In this document: positions 35,301 through 44,539 of the stretch, piece after piece
Layout: each line of letters opens with the position of its first letter
How positions within the stretch are numbered: position 1 is the first letter of the stretch
Assembly: GCA_037176905.1 (NCBI GenBank)
Contig: JBBBWG010030477.1
Location: forward strand, 1 to 47,175
Source: Azolla pinnata
Lineage: Eukaryota > Streptophyta > Polypodiopsida > Salviniales > Salviniaceae
Length of the DNA: 47,175 bases
Direction of reading: 5' to 3'
Made by a program: the position numbers and the translations under genes
The notes under the pieces: model-generated
What the model saw: the letters and a program-made list of their open reading frames with translations, nothing else
What the model was told of the DNA's origin: nothing
The model's database searches: none

Positions 35301-36385
35301 TCTTATGTTGTCAAAGACAATATCAAGGTCTTAACCAACAATTCATTACAATGTTTTCAGCTGATTTGGTTAATTTTTTTAAAGGTATCCGAAGTGAAAG
35401 CTTTTGCGCATTTTCAAGTTTATTTGGCACTCTATTGATTTTGGCTTGACTTTGCATGCAGGTTTATGTAGAGCGGGGCTTTCATGAGAGGGAAAGGCTG
35501 AAGCGAGAGTCGCTCGAGTTGCAAGGGAGAAGCCATAACAATCAGGGAAGAACTGAGGGCTCAGAATCATCCCTTGGAAATGGCACAATTGATGATGCGA
35601 GCCATGATTATCATGTATCCTTGTTGGATGTGTCTGGTGAGGAAGCATCCCTTGACAATGGCAAATACGATGCAAGGCATGATTATCATGTATCTCTGTC
35701 TGGTGGTGATAGTGGCCATGGATCACCGGCAATCCATCGTCCTCCTAGTTATGAAGCTGCCCGAGATCATACCATCGCATATGAGATTCAGGGGGAAGCT
35801 GAGGAAGAAAAAGCAGCCTGTTACAATGCACCTACTGAAACTGTACCTCCTGGCGCGAATGCCAACAACAGAAGAGGCCATCATCACAACAACTACAGTA
35901 GAATGCAAGAGATTATTAGCTGCCCCTTATCAAGAAGGCAGCATGTTACGGTGACACATGATACACTGGATACTAGTCCATCACAAAGGCCTACTCTTGT
36001 TCATGACAATCATATGGTAAGTTCACAAGCAACAGCTAACAGGGTAGTTACAGGAGGTGGATCACCTTATGCTGGCATGATGCATCAATCAACCGACCCA
36101 TATTTATCTGTGCCTTGCTCTAATCAGTCTTTGAGCTGGAATCTGGGTAACCAAACTAGAAGCAGTTGCCTCCCAACAGGTTTTCGACCGCAAGGAACGT
36201 ATTATCAGAACATGCCTTATCATAATGATGTGCTCGATAAGGGTATATCTTATAGACCAGCTCCCATGCATCTACCGCCTCCAAATGCTAACCAAAAGTT
36301 CAGTAATGAAAGTCATCGGGATGATTGCGGGAGCTTGGATCAAGCGCCTCATCAACAGATTGCCGAAGAGCGATGCCATGTGTGA
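32318..36385 (+). CDS. ARID and HMG-box DNA-binding protein (HMGB15-like), 6 exons, 637 aa
   Basis: Exons: 32318-32541, 33384-33462, 33731-33896, 34090-34218, 34763-35154, 35462-36385 (1914 nt, GT-AG). The ARID domain spans about residues 42-140: CYPLPCSTHQQVVRD, RIPEFGGKDLDLYGMYCEV, TKRGGIEQVIRNAQWN and SFVVWKHYMDLLFHYEQAYY. A middle segment (GEVEGGYLITVVVDGQKLSG, LYP) is typical of plant ARID-HMG proteins. The HMG box begins near residue 285 (PPPRRTRTGYNIYLKEQRAR, GLGKKVIEMWNKLPEDEKA) and continues over the last intron into VYVERGFHERERLK. These proteins are nuclear, AT-rich-DNA-binding chromatin factors. The C-terminal 290 residues are polar, His/Asn/Gln-rich and disorder-prone, longer than in Arabidopsis HMGB9/10/15, and hold a duplicated motif (DASHDYHVSL and DARHDYHVSL). 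The start is the first Met of an open frame; upstream leader exons were not sought. Confidence 0.9.
32745..33225 (+). repeat. ~51-bp tandem repeats in intron 1 of the ARID-HMG gene
   Basis: TGGTTAATCCTTC-TCTGGTTATATGTGT and GAGCAATCACATGTG recur; AATCCTT begins at 33004, 33055, 33109, 33160 and 33211 (spacings 51, 54, 51, 51), with more degenerate copies to the left. Confidence 0.88.
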
Positions 36386-36794
36386 TGGTGTTTAGACAGA
36401 GGCTGGTGAAAGCAAAAACACCCAAAGCAGAACCATCAAAGCATTTTTTGTTTTTGGTGAAAAGTTCCTAAGATTTTTGGCCATTTTAGGAGAGGTCTTT
36501 GCATGATCATCGCAGCATTTTTTGTTTCTGGTGAAAAAGTTCTGAGATTCTTGACCGTGGTCTGTTTGTTAGAAATTGCTATGTGCCAATTGGTGGTTGT
36601 ATAGCTGATCCAAGTTAGAATGGAAGACAAGTTGAGCCATGTTCTGCTGATTCTGTTCAGGTTTATGGGCAATGTGATACATTTTCAGATGCATATACAT
36701 ATGTTTCCGATCCAAGTTACTTTGATTTTTGCTGACTCTATCGCCATGTCCTTTGGGGCAGAGCCAACTGGGTTTCTCATCGTTCAAGGGTTGT
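36386..36794 (+). other. 3' flank of the ARID-HMG gene
   Basis: Contains a 60-70 bp imperfect direct repeat (GCATTTTTTGTTTTTGGTGAAAAGTTC near 36442 and 36511). No coding frame supported. Confidence 0.5.
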
Positions 36795-37130
36795 TCAGGG
36801 TTTTTAGGGTTTTAAGGTTTAGGGTTTCTTTCTCATCGTTCAAAGGTTTAGGGTTTCTTTCTCATCGTTCAAAGGTTTAGGGTTTCTTTCNNNNNNNNNN
36901 NNNNNNNNNNNNNNNNNNNNNNNNNNNNNNNNNNNNNNNNNNNNNNNNNNNNNNNNNNNNNNNNNNNNNNNNNNNNNNNNNNNNNNNNNNTTAGGGTTTC
37001 TTTCTCATCGTTCAAAGGTTTAGGGTTTCTTTCTCATCGTTCAAAGGTTTAGGGTTTCTTTCTCATCCTTCAAAGGTTTAGGATTTCTTTCTCATCGTTC
37101 AAAGGTTTAGGGTTTCTTTCAGGTTTTAGG
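36795..37130 (+). repeat. 29-bp telomere-derived tandem repeat, interrupted by an assembly gap
   Basis: The unit is GGTTTAGGGTTTCTTTCTCA plus TCGTTCAAA (29 bp), a TTTAGGG core fused to a fixed spacer. At least three units precede and five follow the gap, almost identical to each other, so the true copy number is unknown. Confidence 0.92.
36891..36990. other. Assembly gap, 100 N
   Basis: Exactly 100 undetermined bases inside the 29-bp repeat. A round 100 usually denotes unknown size, so the array may be longer than shown. Confidence 0.98.
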
Positions 37131-37430
37131 GTTCAGATCATAGGCGCTCTCTGTGGAGTCGTACAGCGACCATATCCACCTAGGGTTTAAGGTTTTCAAG
37201 GTTTAGGGTTTTAAGGTTTAGGGTTTCTTTCGGGGTTAGGGTTTAGGGTTTAGGGTTTAGGGTGTGGGGGATTACAGATCATGGGCACTCAGTGGAGTTG
37301 TAAGGCTACCGTATCCACCTAGGGTTTAAGGTTTTTTAGGGCTTAGGGTTTTAGGGTTTTAGGGTTTTAAGGTTTAGGGTTTTAGGGTTTTAGGGTTTAG
37401 GGTTTTAGGGTTATGAGGGTGTTATGGTAA
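37131..37430 (+). repeat. Degenerate TTTAGGG tract just upstream of the BolA2-like gene
   Basis: TTTAGGG and TTTTAGGG units mixed with a ~120-bp duplicated segment (GATCATAGGCGCTC and TATCCACCTAGGGTTTAAGG, near 37135 and 37273). It ends about 75 bp before the BolA2-like start codon, so telomere-box sequences lie in its promoter or leader. A (GAA)n tract follows at 37434-37482. Confidence 0.88.
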
Positions 37431-37506
37431 ACTCGAAGAAGAAGAAGAAGAAGAAGAAGAAAGAAGCAGAAAGAAGAAGAAGTGCAGAGATCGATCGAAG
37501 AGGCTG

Positions 37507-39038
37507 ATGGGCGATTCGAAGCGCGCCGTGGAGTCTGCCCTCACCCACAAGCTCAAGCCCGCCTTCCTCGTACATGCTCTTCTCTTCTCCCCCCTCTCTC
37601 TTTCTCTCTCTCTCTCTCTCGCGCTTTCTGCCTGTTGTTTGCTGCTCTTTGGGCTTTTCCCAGAGCTTTTTCTTTTGGTCTGGGAGTGAAAATGGCGGAG
37701 AAATCCCCGGGTAATCTTCTCTCTGATTACGTATGCATCGTTGGGTATGAGAGACGAGAGAACAAGGAAGCTCCCTCTGTTTTCTGGAGTACATGGCTAG
37801 GCGGCAGGAAGTTGTATTGGAGGAGAATCCGTAGGAAGATGCTTGGGCTATGCAGTGAAGCATCCAAATCGGGTGAGAAGAGAAGAGAAGAGAAGAGAAG
37901 AGAAGAGAAGCAGCCTTCATTGTTCCAATGGACAGATCCATGAGATTACAGGGAGGAAATCTCTCTCAGATGGATTCACAGATCGAAAATGTTTCGCAGC
38001 AGGAATGATAAAACGGATGGATTCAACGGAGAATCCGTAGGAATACCTATGCACTGAAGCATCCAATCGGGAGAGAAGAGAAGAGAAGCAGCCTTCATTG
38101 TTCCAATGGACAGATCCATGAGATTACAGGGAGGAAATCTCTCTCAGATGGATTCACAGATCGAAAATGTTTCGCAGCAGGAATGATAAAACGGATGGAT
38201 TCAACGGAGAATCCGTAGGAATACCTATGCACTGAAGCATCCAATCGGGAGAGAAGAGAAGAGAAGCAGCCTTCGTTGTTCCATGGATAGACCTCCTGTG
38301 AATGATGAGATTACAGGGAAGAAATCCCTGTCTCAGATGGATTCGCAGATCGAACATGTTTGCATGCAGATGTGGATATGTCCTGTGTACAGTGAACTTG
38401 TATGTCTATGATTTTTATGCAGATGTAGATATGTACGCAAACACACAGTGAAATCTTCTTGTTTCTTGGACATGGACTTCAACTGTGCATTTTACAACTT
38501 CTTGCTTCTTGGACATGGACTTCAACTGTGCATTTGCAACTTCTTTGCTTCTTGGACATGGACTACAACTGTGCATTTGCAACTTCTTGCTTCTTGGACA
38601 TGGACTACTACCGACTATACATTTGCAACCTTCGATGCGGAAATGAAATCCAGAATGTTGTTGATATCTCTGGAGGGTAAGCAGCGCTTGATTTATACAA
38701 TATGGCTACAGCACATTTGATGCGTATAACGCTTTCCTTTCTGTTCTTCCTTCTCTCAGAGTTTCCTTCTGCTTTGTGTGCATGTTTGGGGATCCAGATG
38801 CGGTGCTAGCTTCACTGTGGAGATAGTATCATCAGCCTTTGAAGGGAAGCGGCTTCTTGAAAGGCATCGCCTCGTGAACTCGGCACTCGAAGAAGAGATG
38901 AAGAGCATCCATGCTCTTTCGGTGAAGAAGGCCTTGACACCACAGCAATGGCAAAGAGAAGAAGAAGAAAAGCAAGGGCAGCAAAATCAACCAAACAACT
39001 CTACTGCTACCACGGCCCCGATGGATGAGCACAAGTGA
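37507..39038 (+). CDS. BolA-like protein, BOLA2 type, 3 exons including a 23-nt microexon, 108 aa
   Basis: Exons 37507-37569, 38654-38676 and 38798-39038 (327 nt). The joined product starts MGDSKRAVESALTHKLKPAF, passes through LNVVDISGGCGASFTVEIV at the two junctions, then FEGKRLLERHRLVNSALEEE, IHALSVKKALTPQQW and a polar tail. This is nearly colinear with Arabidopsis BOLA2 as I remember it (about 93 residues, cytosolic/nuclear), which pairs with monothiol glutaredoxins such as GRXS17 and shares an Fe-S cluster. The SGGCG cysteine and the conserved RHR histidine, the expected ligands, are present. There is no transit peptide, in keeping with the cytosolic paralogue rather than BOLA1 or BOLA4. 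The C-terminal 25 residues (QREEEEKQGQQNQPNN and on) are an extension. Without the microexon the fold would lack part of its second strand. Confidence 0.9.
37918..38355 (+). repeat. 178-bp tandem repeat in intron 1 of the BolA2-like gene
   Basis: Units begin at 37918, 38096 and 38274 (exact 178-bp spacing; the third is partial and diverging). The shared sequence includes CATTGTTCCAATGGACAG, GATTACAGGGAGGAAATC and a GAGAAGAGAAGAGAAG pentamer tract at each join. Confidence 0.95.
38455..38625 (+). repeat. ~43-45 bp tandem repeat, four copies, in intron 1 of the BolA2-like gene
   Basis: Units of CTTCTTGCTTCTTGGACATG plus GACT(T/A)CAACTGTGCATTTGCAA near 38456, 38499, 38542 and 38585. The last one ends about 30 bp before the microexon. 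Confidence 0.9.
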
Positions 39039-39976
39039 GATAGCAAATTCCTCCGCATGTTTTGGAAGCATTCTGACATTGTGATCGAGCAGAAATTTGA
39101 AATCTATCCTTTGTGCTTGTGCTTTGATCGATTGGCAAGCATATCGCATTATGATTGAGGAGCTAGATAGCAGATCGTTTTTGGTTTTGAAATCATTCCC
39201 TATTTTCGGTGATGCCGATAGTAGCAACAGAACACTCATATGTATAGATAGTAGCAACAGAAAGAATGTTTGTATATGTATAGATAGTAGCAACAGAACA
39301 CTCATAGTAGACTCTTACTACTATCCATGTTTTCGGTGATGCCGATACTTTATCTTGTCCTAGAAACATTGTGCGATCCTATATCTAGATTTATTCTTGC
39401 TCATGTTGAATTGAGAAAGCATATCAGTTATGGTCGAAGGGCTTTCATAACGGATTCTCGTTCTTAAAAAAACATTTCATATATGTTTTGAGACACAGAG
39501 AAATTGCATTATATATACATGCATAAACCTACTTCTAAGTGTGTTCTATGGTGATGCCAACTCTGATTTGTGCTGAAAGCATTGTTCAATCCAATGACCT
39601 GGTCTTAACAATAGACTGTTTCTCAGAGCTATACAGATGAAATCGTTCCTTTGTATACTTACATATATGCGCAGAAAAGACCAAAACTTCTGAACCAAAG
39701 CAGTGACGACCAGGATCCATCCGTCTTTCTTTACTCACCTGGGCGGCATGTTGTGTATCAGGAGCGCTTCCAAGTAAGTTAAAAATTTTGTCATTGATCA
39801 TGTCCTCCAGAGCTTTTTGTGTTGGAAGAAAACGTGCGATTGAAGTCATGGCAATCTGGAATCTTTGTTGGGGAAAGGCTCGATAAGATCGCCTGCAAAT
39901 GAGAATGGAGATGCTCTTCAAAATGAGACTCTGTCAAATTCAGCCCACATTCCCGGTGTTCTTGCCATGGTCTTCC
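39039..39976 (+). other. 3' flank of the BolA2-like gene, no further gene
   Basis: Includes three copies of GATAGTAGCAACAGAA (39208-39310), two of them extended by ACACTCATA. Minus-strand frames at 39586-39921 and 39791-40120 are weak and unrecognised. Confidence 0.5.
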
Positions 39977-40510
39977 AACAACAAAAGGCATCGGTAAGTG
40001 ACAAATATTCCTAGCTTGGAATGCAATATGGTGATTGCTTATCTTCATATTTCTTTGGACATTTGTTTTGATAAAATGGCCCAATATTTGAGCAGGTTCA
40101 TAGTGCCCATGGCCCATCATTCGATGTCACGTTGTTATAGGATAATGATCGCAACAACAAAAGTCACAGTTAAGTGACAAATATTCCCAGCTTGGAATGT
40201 AATATGGTGGTTGCTGATCTTCATATTCCTTTGGACATTTGTTTTGATAAAATGGTCCGATATTGGGAAGGTTCACGGTGCCCATGGCCCATCCTTTGAT
40301 GTCGCATTGTTACAGGATAATATGATCGGAACAACAAAAAGCACAGTAAGTGACAAATATTCCTAGCTTGGAATGCATGCAATATGGTGATTGCTGATCT
40401 TCATATTCCTTTGAGACATTTGTTTTGATCAAAATTTGTCCAATATTGGGAAGGCTCATAGTGCCCATGATCCATTGCTGTCACATTGTTATAGGACACA
40501 ATGATTGGGA
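39977..40510 (+). repeat. 176-177 bp tandem repeat, three copies
   Basis: AACAACAAAA begins units at 39977, 40153 and 40330. Shared phrases: AAGTGACAAATATTCC-AGCTTGGAATG, GATCTTCATATTCCTTTGG, ACATTTGTTTTGAT and GTGCCCATGGCCCAT. No gene in or next to it. Confidence 0.93.
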
Positions 40511-41084
40511 TCCCACTCATCTCAGTATGAATTCATTTGTGTGTTTGAATGAATTCAAATGTATCATGGGAGGAGGTCTTTCAAATGCTTGTGGAAAGCT
40601 ACCACAATATTCTTTCTTATACCCACTTTTTTCCTTTAGAAAAAGCCATTCAACGCACTCGTAAGGTCAATAATGGTCTCTGCTCGATGTCCCACTGTCA
40701 TCAGAAAGAGCAGATCGAAATGATCTTCTTGTGATCGAAATGATCGAAACAAGGCAGGCGGACTTTTTTGCTGTAATTCTGTAATCCACAACTTCATGTA
40801 TGTGTATATATATGTTCTTCTCAACGATTGAACATTTCTATTGATTGGGTGCATGAGAAACAAAAGGGGCTAGATTCTTATCTTCCCCAACCTCATTCAT
40901 GCATAAACATTTTCTCCTAGTTTTTCTTATCATTCGAGCGAGCGAGATCTTGGGATCACGCCAAAAAGAAGCAGCAAATCATAAGATGCAACGATTGCCA
41001 CCAAGCACCAGTGCAATACTGTGCTTCAACTTCTTACGGAATGATTTCATAAACTTCCTATCAATCAAGGTCGCGCTGGTGTTT
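40511..41084. other. No gene seen
   Basis: Unique AT-rich sequence with short frames only. A short repeated CGAAATGATC phrase occurs near 40717 and 40736. Confidence 0.5.
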
Positions 41085-41402
41085 TCGACATTGTCTTCCA
41101 CGATTTTGTTTCATGCGTTTTCCTATCCGTTTTTTGGACACGGTTCTAAAACCTTTGATTGCTGAAATAGCTCTACAGTATCGCTTTGACATTGTCTTCC
41201 ACAATTGTTTTTTCATGCATTTTCTATCCGTTTTTTTGGACGAGTTCTAAAACCCTTGATTGCTGAATGAAATAGTCGCTTCATACATTGTCTATCATGA
41301 TTGCTGAAACAGATCTGTGTTATCCCAACAGTATTTTGATTGAATCATACATTTTCTATCAATCTTTTTGAAGGAGGACTTGTAAAAACCTTGATTGTTG
41401 TG
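41085..41402 (+). repeat. ~97-101 bp tandem repeat, about three copies
   Basis: GACATTGTCTTCCAC occurs at 41087 and 41188, then a diverged ACATTGTCTATCATGATTGC at about 41285. Shared phrases include TTTCATGC, TATCCGTTTTTTGGAC and TAAAACC-TTGATTGCTGAA. The stretch from 41403 to 41850 shows no gene. Confidence 0.8.
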
Positions 41403-41849
41403 GATCCGATCGATACAACCGACATTGTTCAGAGATCACTGACAAAAGATCAGTCGCCTTTCTTTATAGGATGCCGGTTCCTGTAAAGAAAATGCTACAA
41501 TTACATCTGATCAATTCAAGAAAGAAACCTTTGGTACAGAAGAGAAAAAACAAAAACACACTCAGAAAAAACAGTGGGAATAGCAGCAAAGAGGTTCTCA
41601 ATTAGTTTTTGCCCATGTGTTGTCACGGGTTTTCAAAAGGAAAGCAAATGAAGAGGTACAGAGACAGCAGAGTGACATGGACGGTGAAAAGAAAAACAGT
41701 ATCAGATGCTCTTCTTCTCGCACACTCGTTCAAAAAGCAGAGTTATACATACTACAGAGTACTCGGATTCATATGGAAAAGGAATTGAGCTTCAGAGACG
41801 TAGTACAGAGTTGTTTAAACTCAAAGGGAAAACGCCATTGATCATTTCT

Positions 41850-42860
41850 GTTAAGCTCTCACCCACCAGAGGTCTAATGGAAGAACTGCTCATGAGTGCA
41901 TACTGGGCTTTCCCATTAAAGTGGGTTTGTTGATGCTGCTGCTACACTACACTGCTGCTCTGATCGGAATCAACAGGAAGCTTTCCATTAAAACAGAGCT
42001 TTTGGATCAGATAATGCATGATGTAAAGGAGTCGTCAGATCTTTACTACCAGGAACAGAGAGCTTCACTGTTGTACATATGCGTCCAGATTATATAACAG
42101 TTTATGAGCATACTCGGCGTTCCCCTCATTAAATTGGGTTTTTTGATGCTGCCTGTTGTGATCGGAATCAACAGGAAGCTTTCCATTAAAACAGAGCTTT
42201 TGGATCATAATACATTCAGATCTTTACCAGGAACAGAGAGCTTCACTGTTGTACATATGCGTCCAGTTTATATAACACTTTATGAGCATACTGGGCATTC
42301 CCATCAAATTGGGTTTGTTGATGCTGCTGCTATACTGCTGTTCTGATCGGAATCAACAGGAAGCTTTCCATTAAAACAGAGCTTTTGGATCATAATGCAT
42401 TCAGATCTTTACCAGGAACAGAGAGCTTCACTGTTGTACATATTATGCGTCCAGTTTATATAACACTTTATGAGCATACTGGGCATTCCCATCAAATTGG
42501 GTTTGATGATGCTGCTGCTATACATCTGTTCTGATCGGAATCAACAGGAAGCTTTCCATTAAAACAGAGCTTTTGAATCATATAATGCATGATGTGATCT
42601 TTTACTACCAGGAACAGAGCTTTACTGTTGTACATATGCGTCCAGTTTATATAACAGTTTATGAGCATACTGGGCCTTCCCATTAAATTGGATTTGTTGA
42701 TGCTGCTGCTATACTGCTGTTTCTGATCGGAATCAACAGGAAGCTTTCCATTAAAACAGAACTTTTGAATCATAATGCATGATGTAAAAGAGCCTTCAGA
42801 TTTTTACCAGGAACAGAGCGCTTCACTGTACATATCCGTCCTGTTTACAACTGGAAACGC
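41850..42860 (+). repeat. ~186-197 bp tandem repeat, five copies
   Basis: GATCGGAATCAACAGGAAGC begins at 41962, 42159, 42345, 42533 and 42725 (spacings 197, 186, 188, 192). Units share TTTCCATTAAAACAGAGCTT, TTTACCAGGAACAGAG, CACTGTTGTACATATGCGTC and TTTATGAGCATACTGGGC. Short frames in the array are not conserved between units. Confidence 0.93.
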
Positions 42861-43049
42861 TACGTTCTGAGAGCAAAAAACTGATGCCATTGTTAGCAGG
42901 CAATGTACGAGCTGAAAAACACTGATCAGCAACAGAGCTTTGTCATTTTCGAAGAGTGCATGATCTGGAAAGAACTTAGAAAAACTGTAGAACGAGGTGA
43001 TCCACATTTTGCAGATGGTTTCAGTGTCCTCCCATGCGAGTCATTCTTC

Positions 43050-43130
43050 TGATCATTAGTCCATTCTTCTGATCTGAGCAAGCTTCTGTATAGCTAAGCT
43101 TGCTCAGATCAGAAGAATGACTAATGATCA
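43050..43130. repeat. Near-perfect 35-bp inverted repeat with 12-base loop
   Basis: The left arm 43050-43084 (TGATCATTAGTC, a bulged C, then CATTCTTCTGATCTGAGCAA and GCT) pairs with the right arm 43097-43130; the only defect is one bulged base. The loop is TCTGTATAGCTA. The left arm is also preceded by a second copy of CATTCTTCTGATC (43042-43054). Confidence 0.95.
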
Positions 43131-44539
43131 CCATAGGCGCTCACAAACAAAAATCGTTGAGAAAGAGAACAATGAATGGATTATATGTCATGATTCTGCC
43201 AACAATCACAACCATGGCTATGGTGATCATGCCAAACCACAATGCCTGTCAGGTCACAAACCAACTGTTCAGGAATAGGAAACAATGATTTGTATGGCGT
43301 TAATTATGCCAAATCAAAACCCCAGCTCTGTAGCTTCATGGCTGAAAAATCATTCAGAAAGAAGAAAGATAACAAAAAGAAAACAATGTTGAATTATACG
43401 CAGTACTTACGAGAAACCACACAGTAGTAATCCCAACCCTGCAAAATCACACATTAGTAATAAAAATCAAACAATACTAACAAACACCACCAGCACCATG
43501 CAAAATCATGCATACATCGGCAATGAGGCACCTCTTCACAAAAATCGTATATGCATCAGTTATAAGAATCACCAGCCCTACGCGAAATGATATACTAGTA
43601 AATCAGAACCACCAAGAGAGCATACAACAAGTTTAAGGAGAAGAGAAGGAACACGTCGAATCTAATGAGTGGACATATAGATTCTGCATCCAACAATAAC
43701 AGCAAATGTTTTGCATTCAAAGAAAGAAGGATGAAGAAACTAAAGAAATGCCCATATATATAGGCATGTTCATATAGTTTAGCATTTGCAAATGGAAATG
43801 ACATACCATTGAAATCGATGCCTTTACAGCGGAATTGTGGGAGAGTTGAGGGTAAGATCCGATCTCATAACATATTGCCAATACATACTTATATCAATGA
43901 GGAAGGATCCATGGTAGCTCAGCTACATACGCCGTCTAGAACAGGGTTTTCGGCTCCACGTTCACATCATCTTTAACTTCTCTCCATTCTTCACCAATAA
44001 GCAAACGAGTTCCCTGCCCTTGAAAAGCTTACAGTGTGAGGAAATCTCGCCACAGACTGCGGCTAAGCTTGGGGTTTCGAAGATCTTTCATCGGATGTAA
44101 GGGTACAATCCGATCGTTGTAAGGTTTTCTTGCATAAGGGGTTTCGGATCGAGGCTCAGGGCTTAGGGATGTAACTTTTTGGAAGCTTTGGGGCTCTCTT
44201 AGGGTTTCACCCGGCTGGTGATGAGGGTCTTCGCTTAAAGGACTTTGAATCTGGGATTTGGGGCTAGGCTTCCAGGGGTTCGACATAGTTTGGGGGCTCA
44301 GTGATAGGGAAATCTCAGCAGGCTTCGCAAATGACTGTGGGTTTCCATAGAGGGTTTTGGGTTCAAGATTAGGACCAGGGTTCCCATTCGGTTTAGGGTT
44401 AGGGTTGAGGAGAAAATACGGCTCGGGTTTAGCAGGGCTTCATTCAGTACTTTGGACTCTGAGGGTTTTTTATCCGGCATCTGCAAGGTTTCTTTTTGCA
44501 GGAGTTCTCTTAGACTCGAGTTTAGGTTAGAATTAGGGT
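43131..44539 (-). other. No convincing gene; 3' flank of the minus-strand membrane protein with telomere-box-like sequence
   Basis: Minus-strand frames at 44298-44486 and 44029-44286 are Pro/Ser/Lys-rich but contain no known motif; they coincide with a stretch studded with AGGGTTT on the plus strand (44100-44550) and may be derived from it. A GTAAGCTTTT donor-like string on the minus strand near 44036 leaves open an untranslated or unknown exon. Confidence 0.4.

Noticed and set aside
39586-40120. Minus frames of 109-111 codons beside the 177-bp array
   Set aside because: They overlap in different frames, part of one lies in the tandem repeat, and neither matches a known domain.
44029-44486. 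Two Pro/Ser-rich minus frames downstream of the membrane-protein gene
   Set aside because: No motif; composition tracks degenerate AGGGTTT repeats. A donor-like GTAAGC near 44036 was noted but no partner exon was found.
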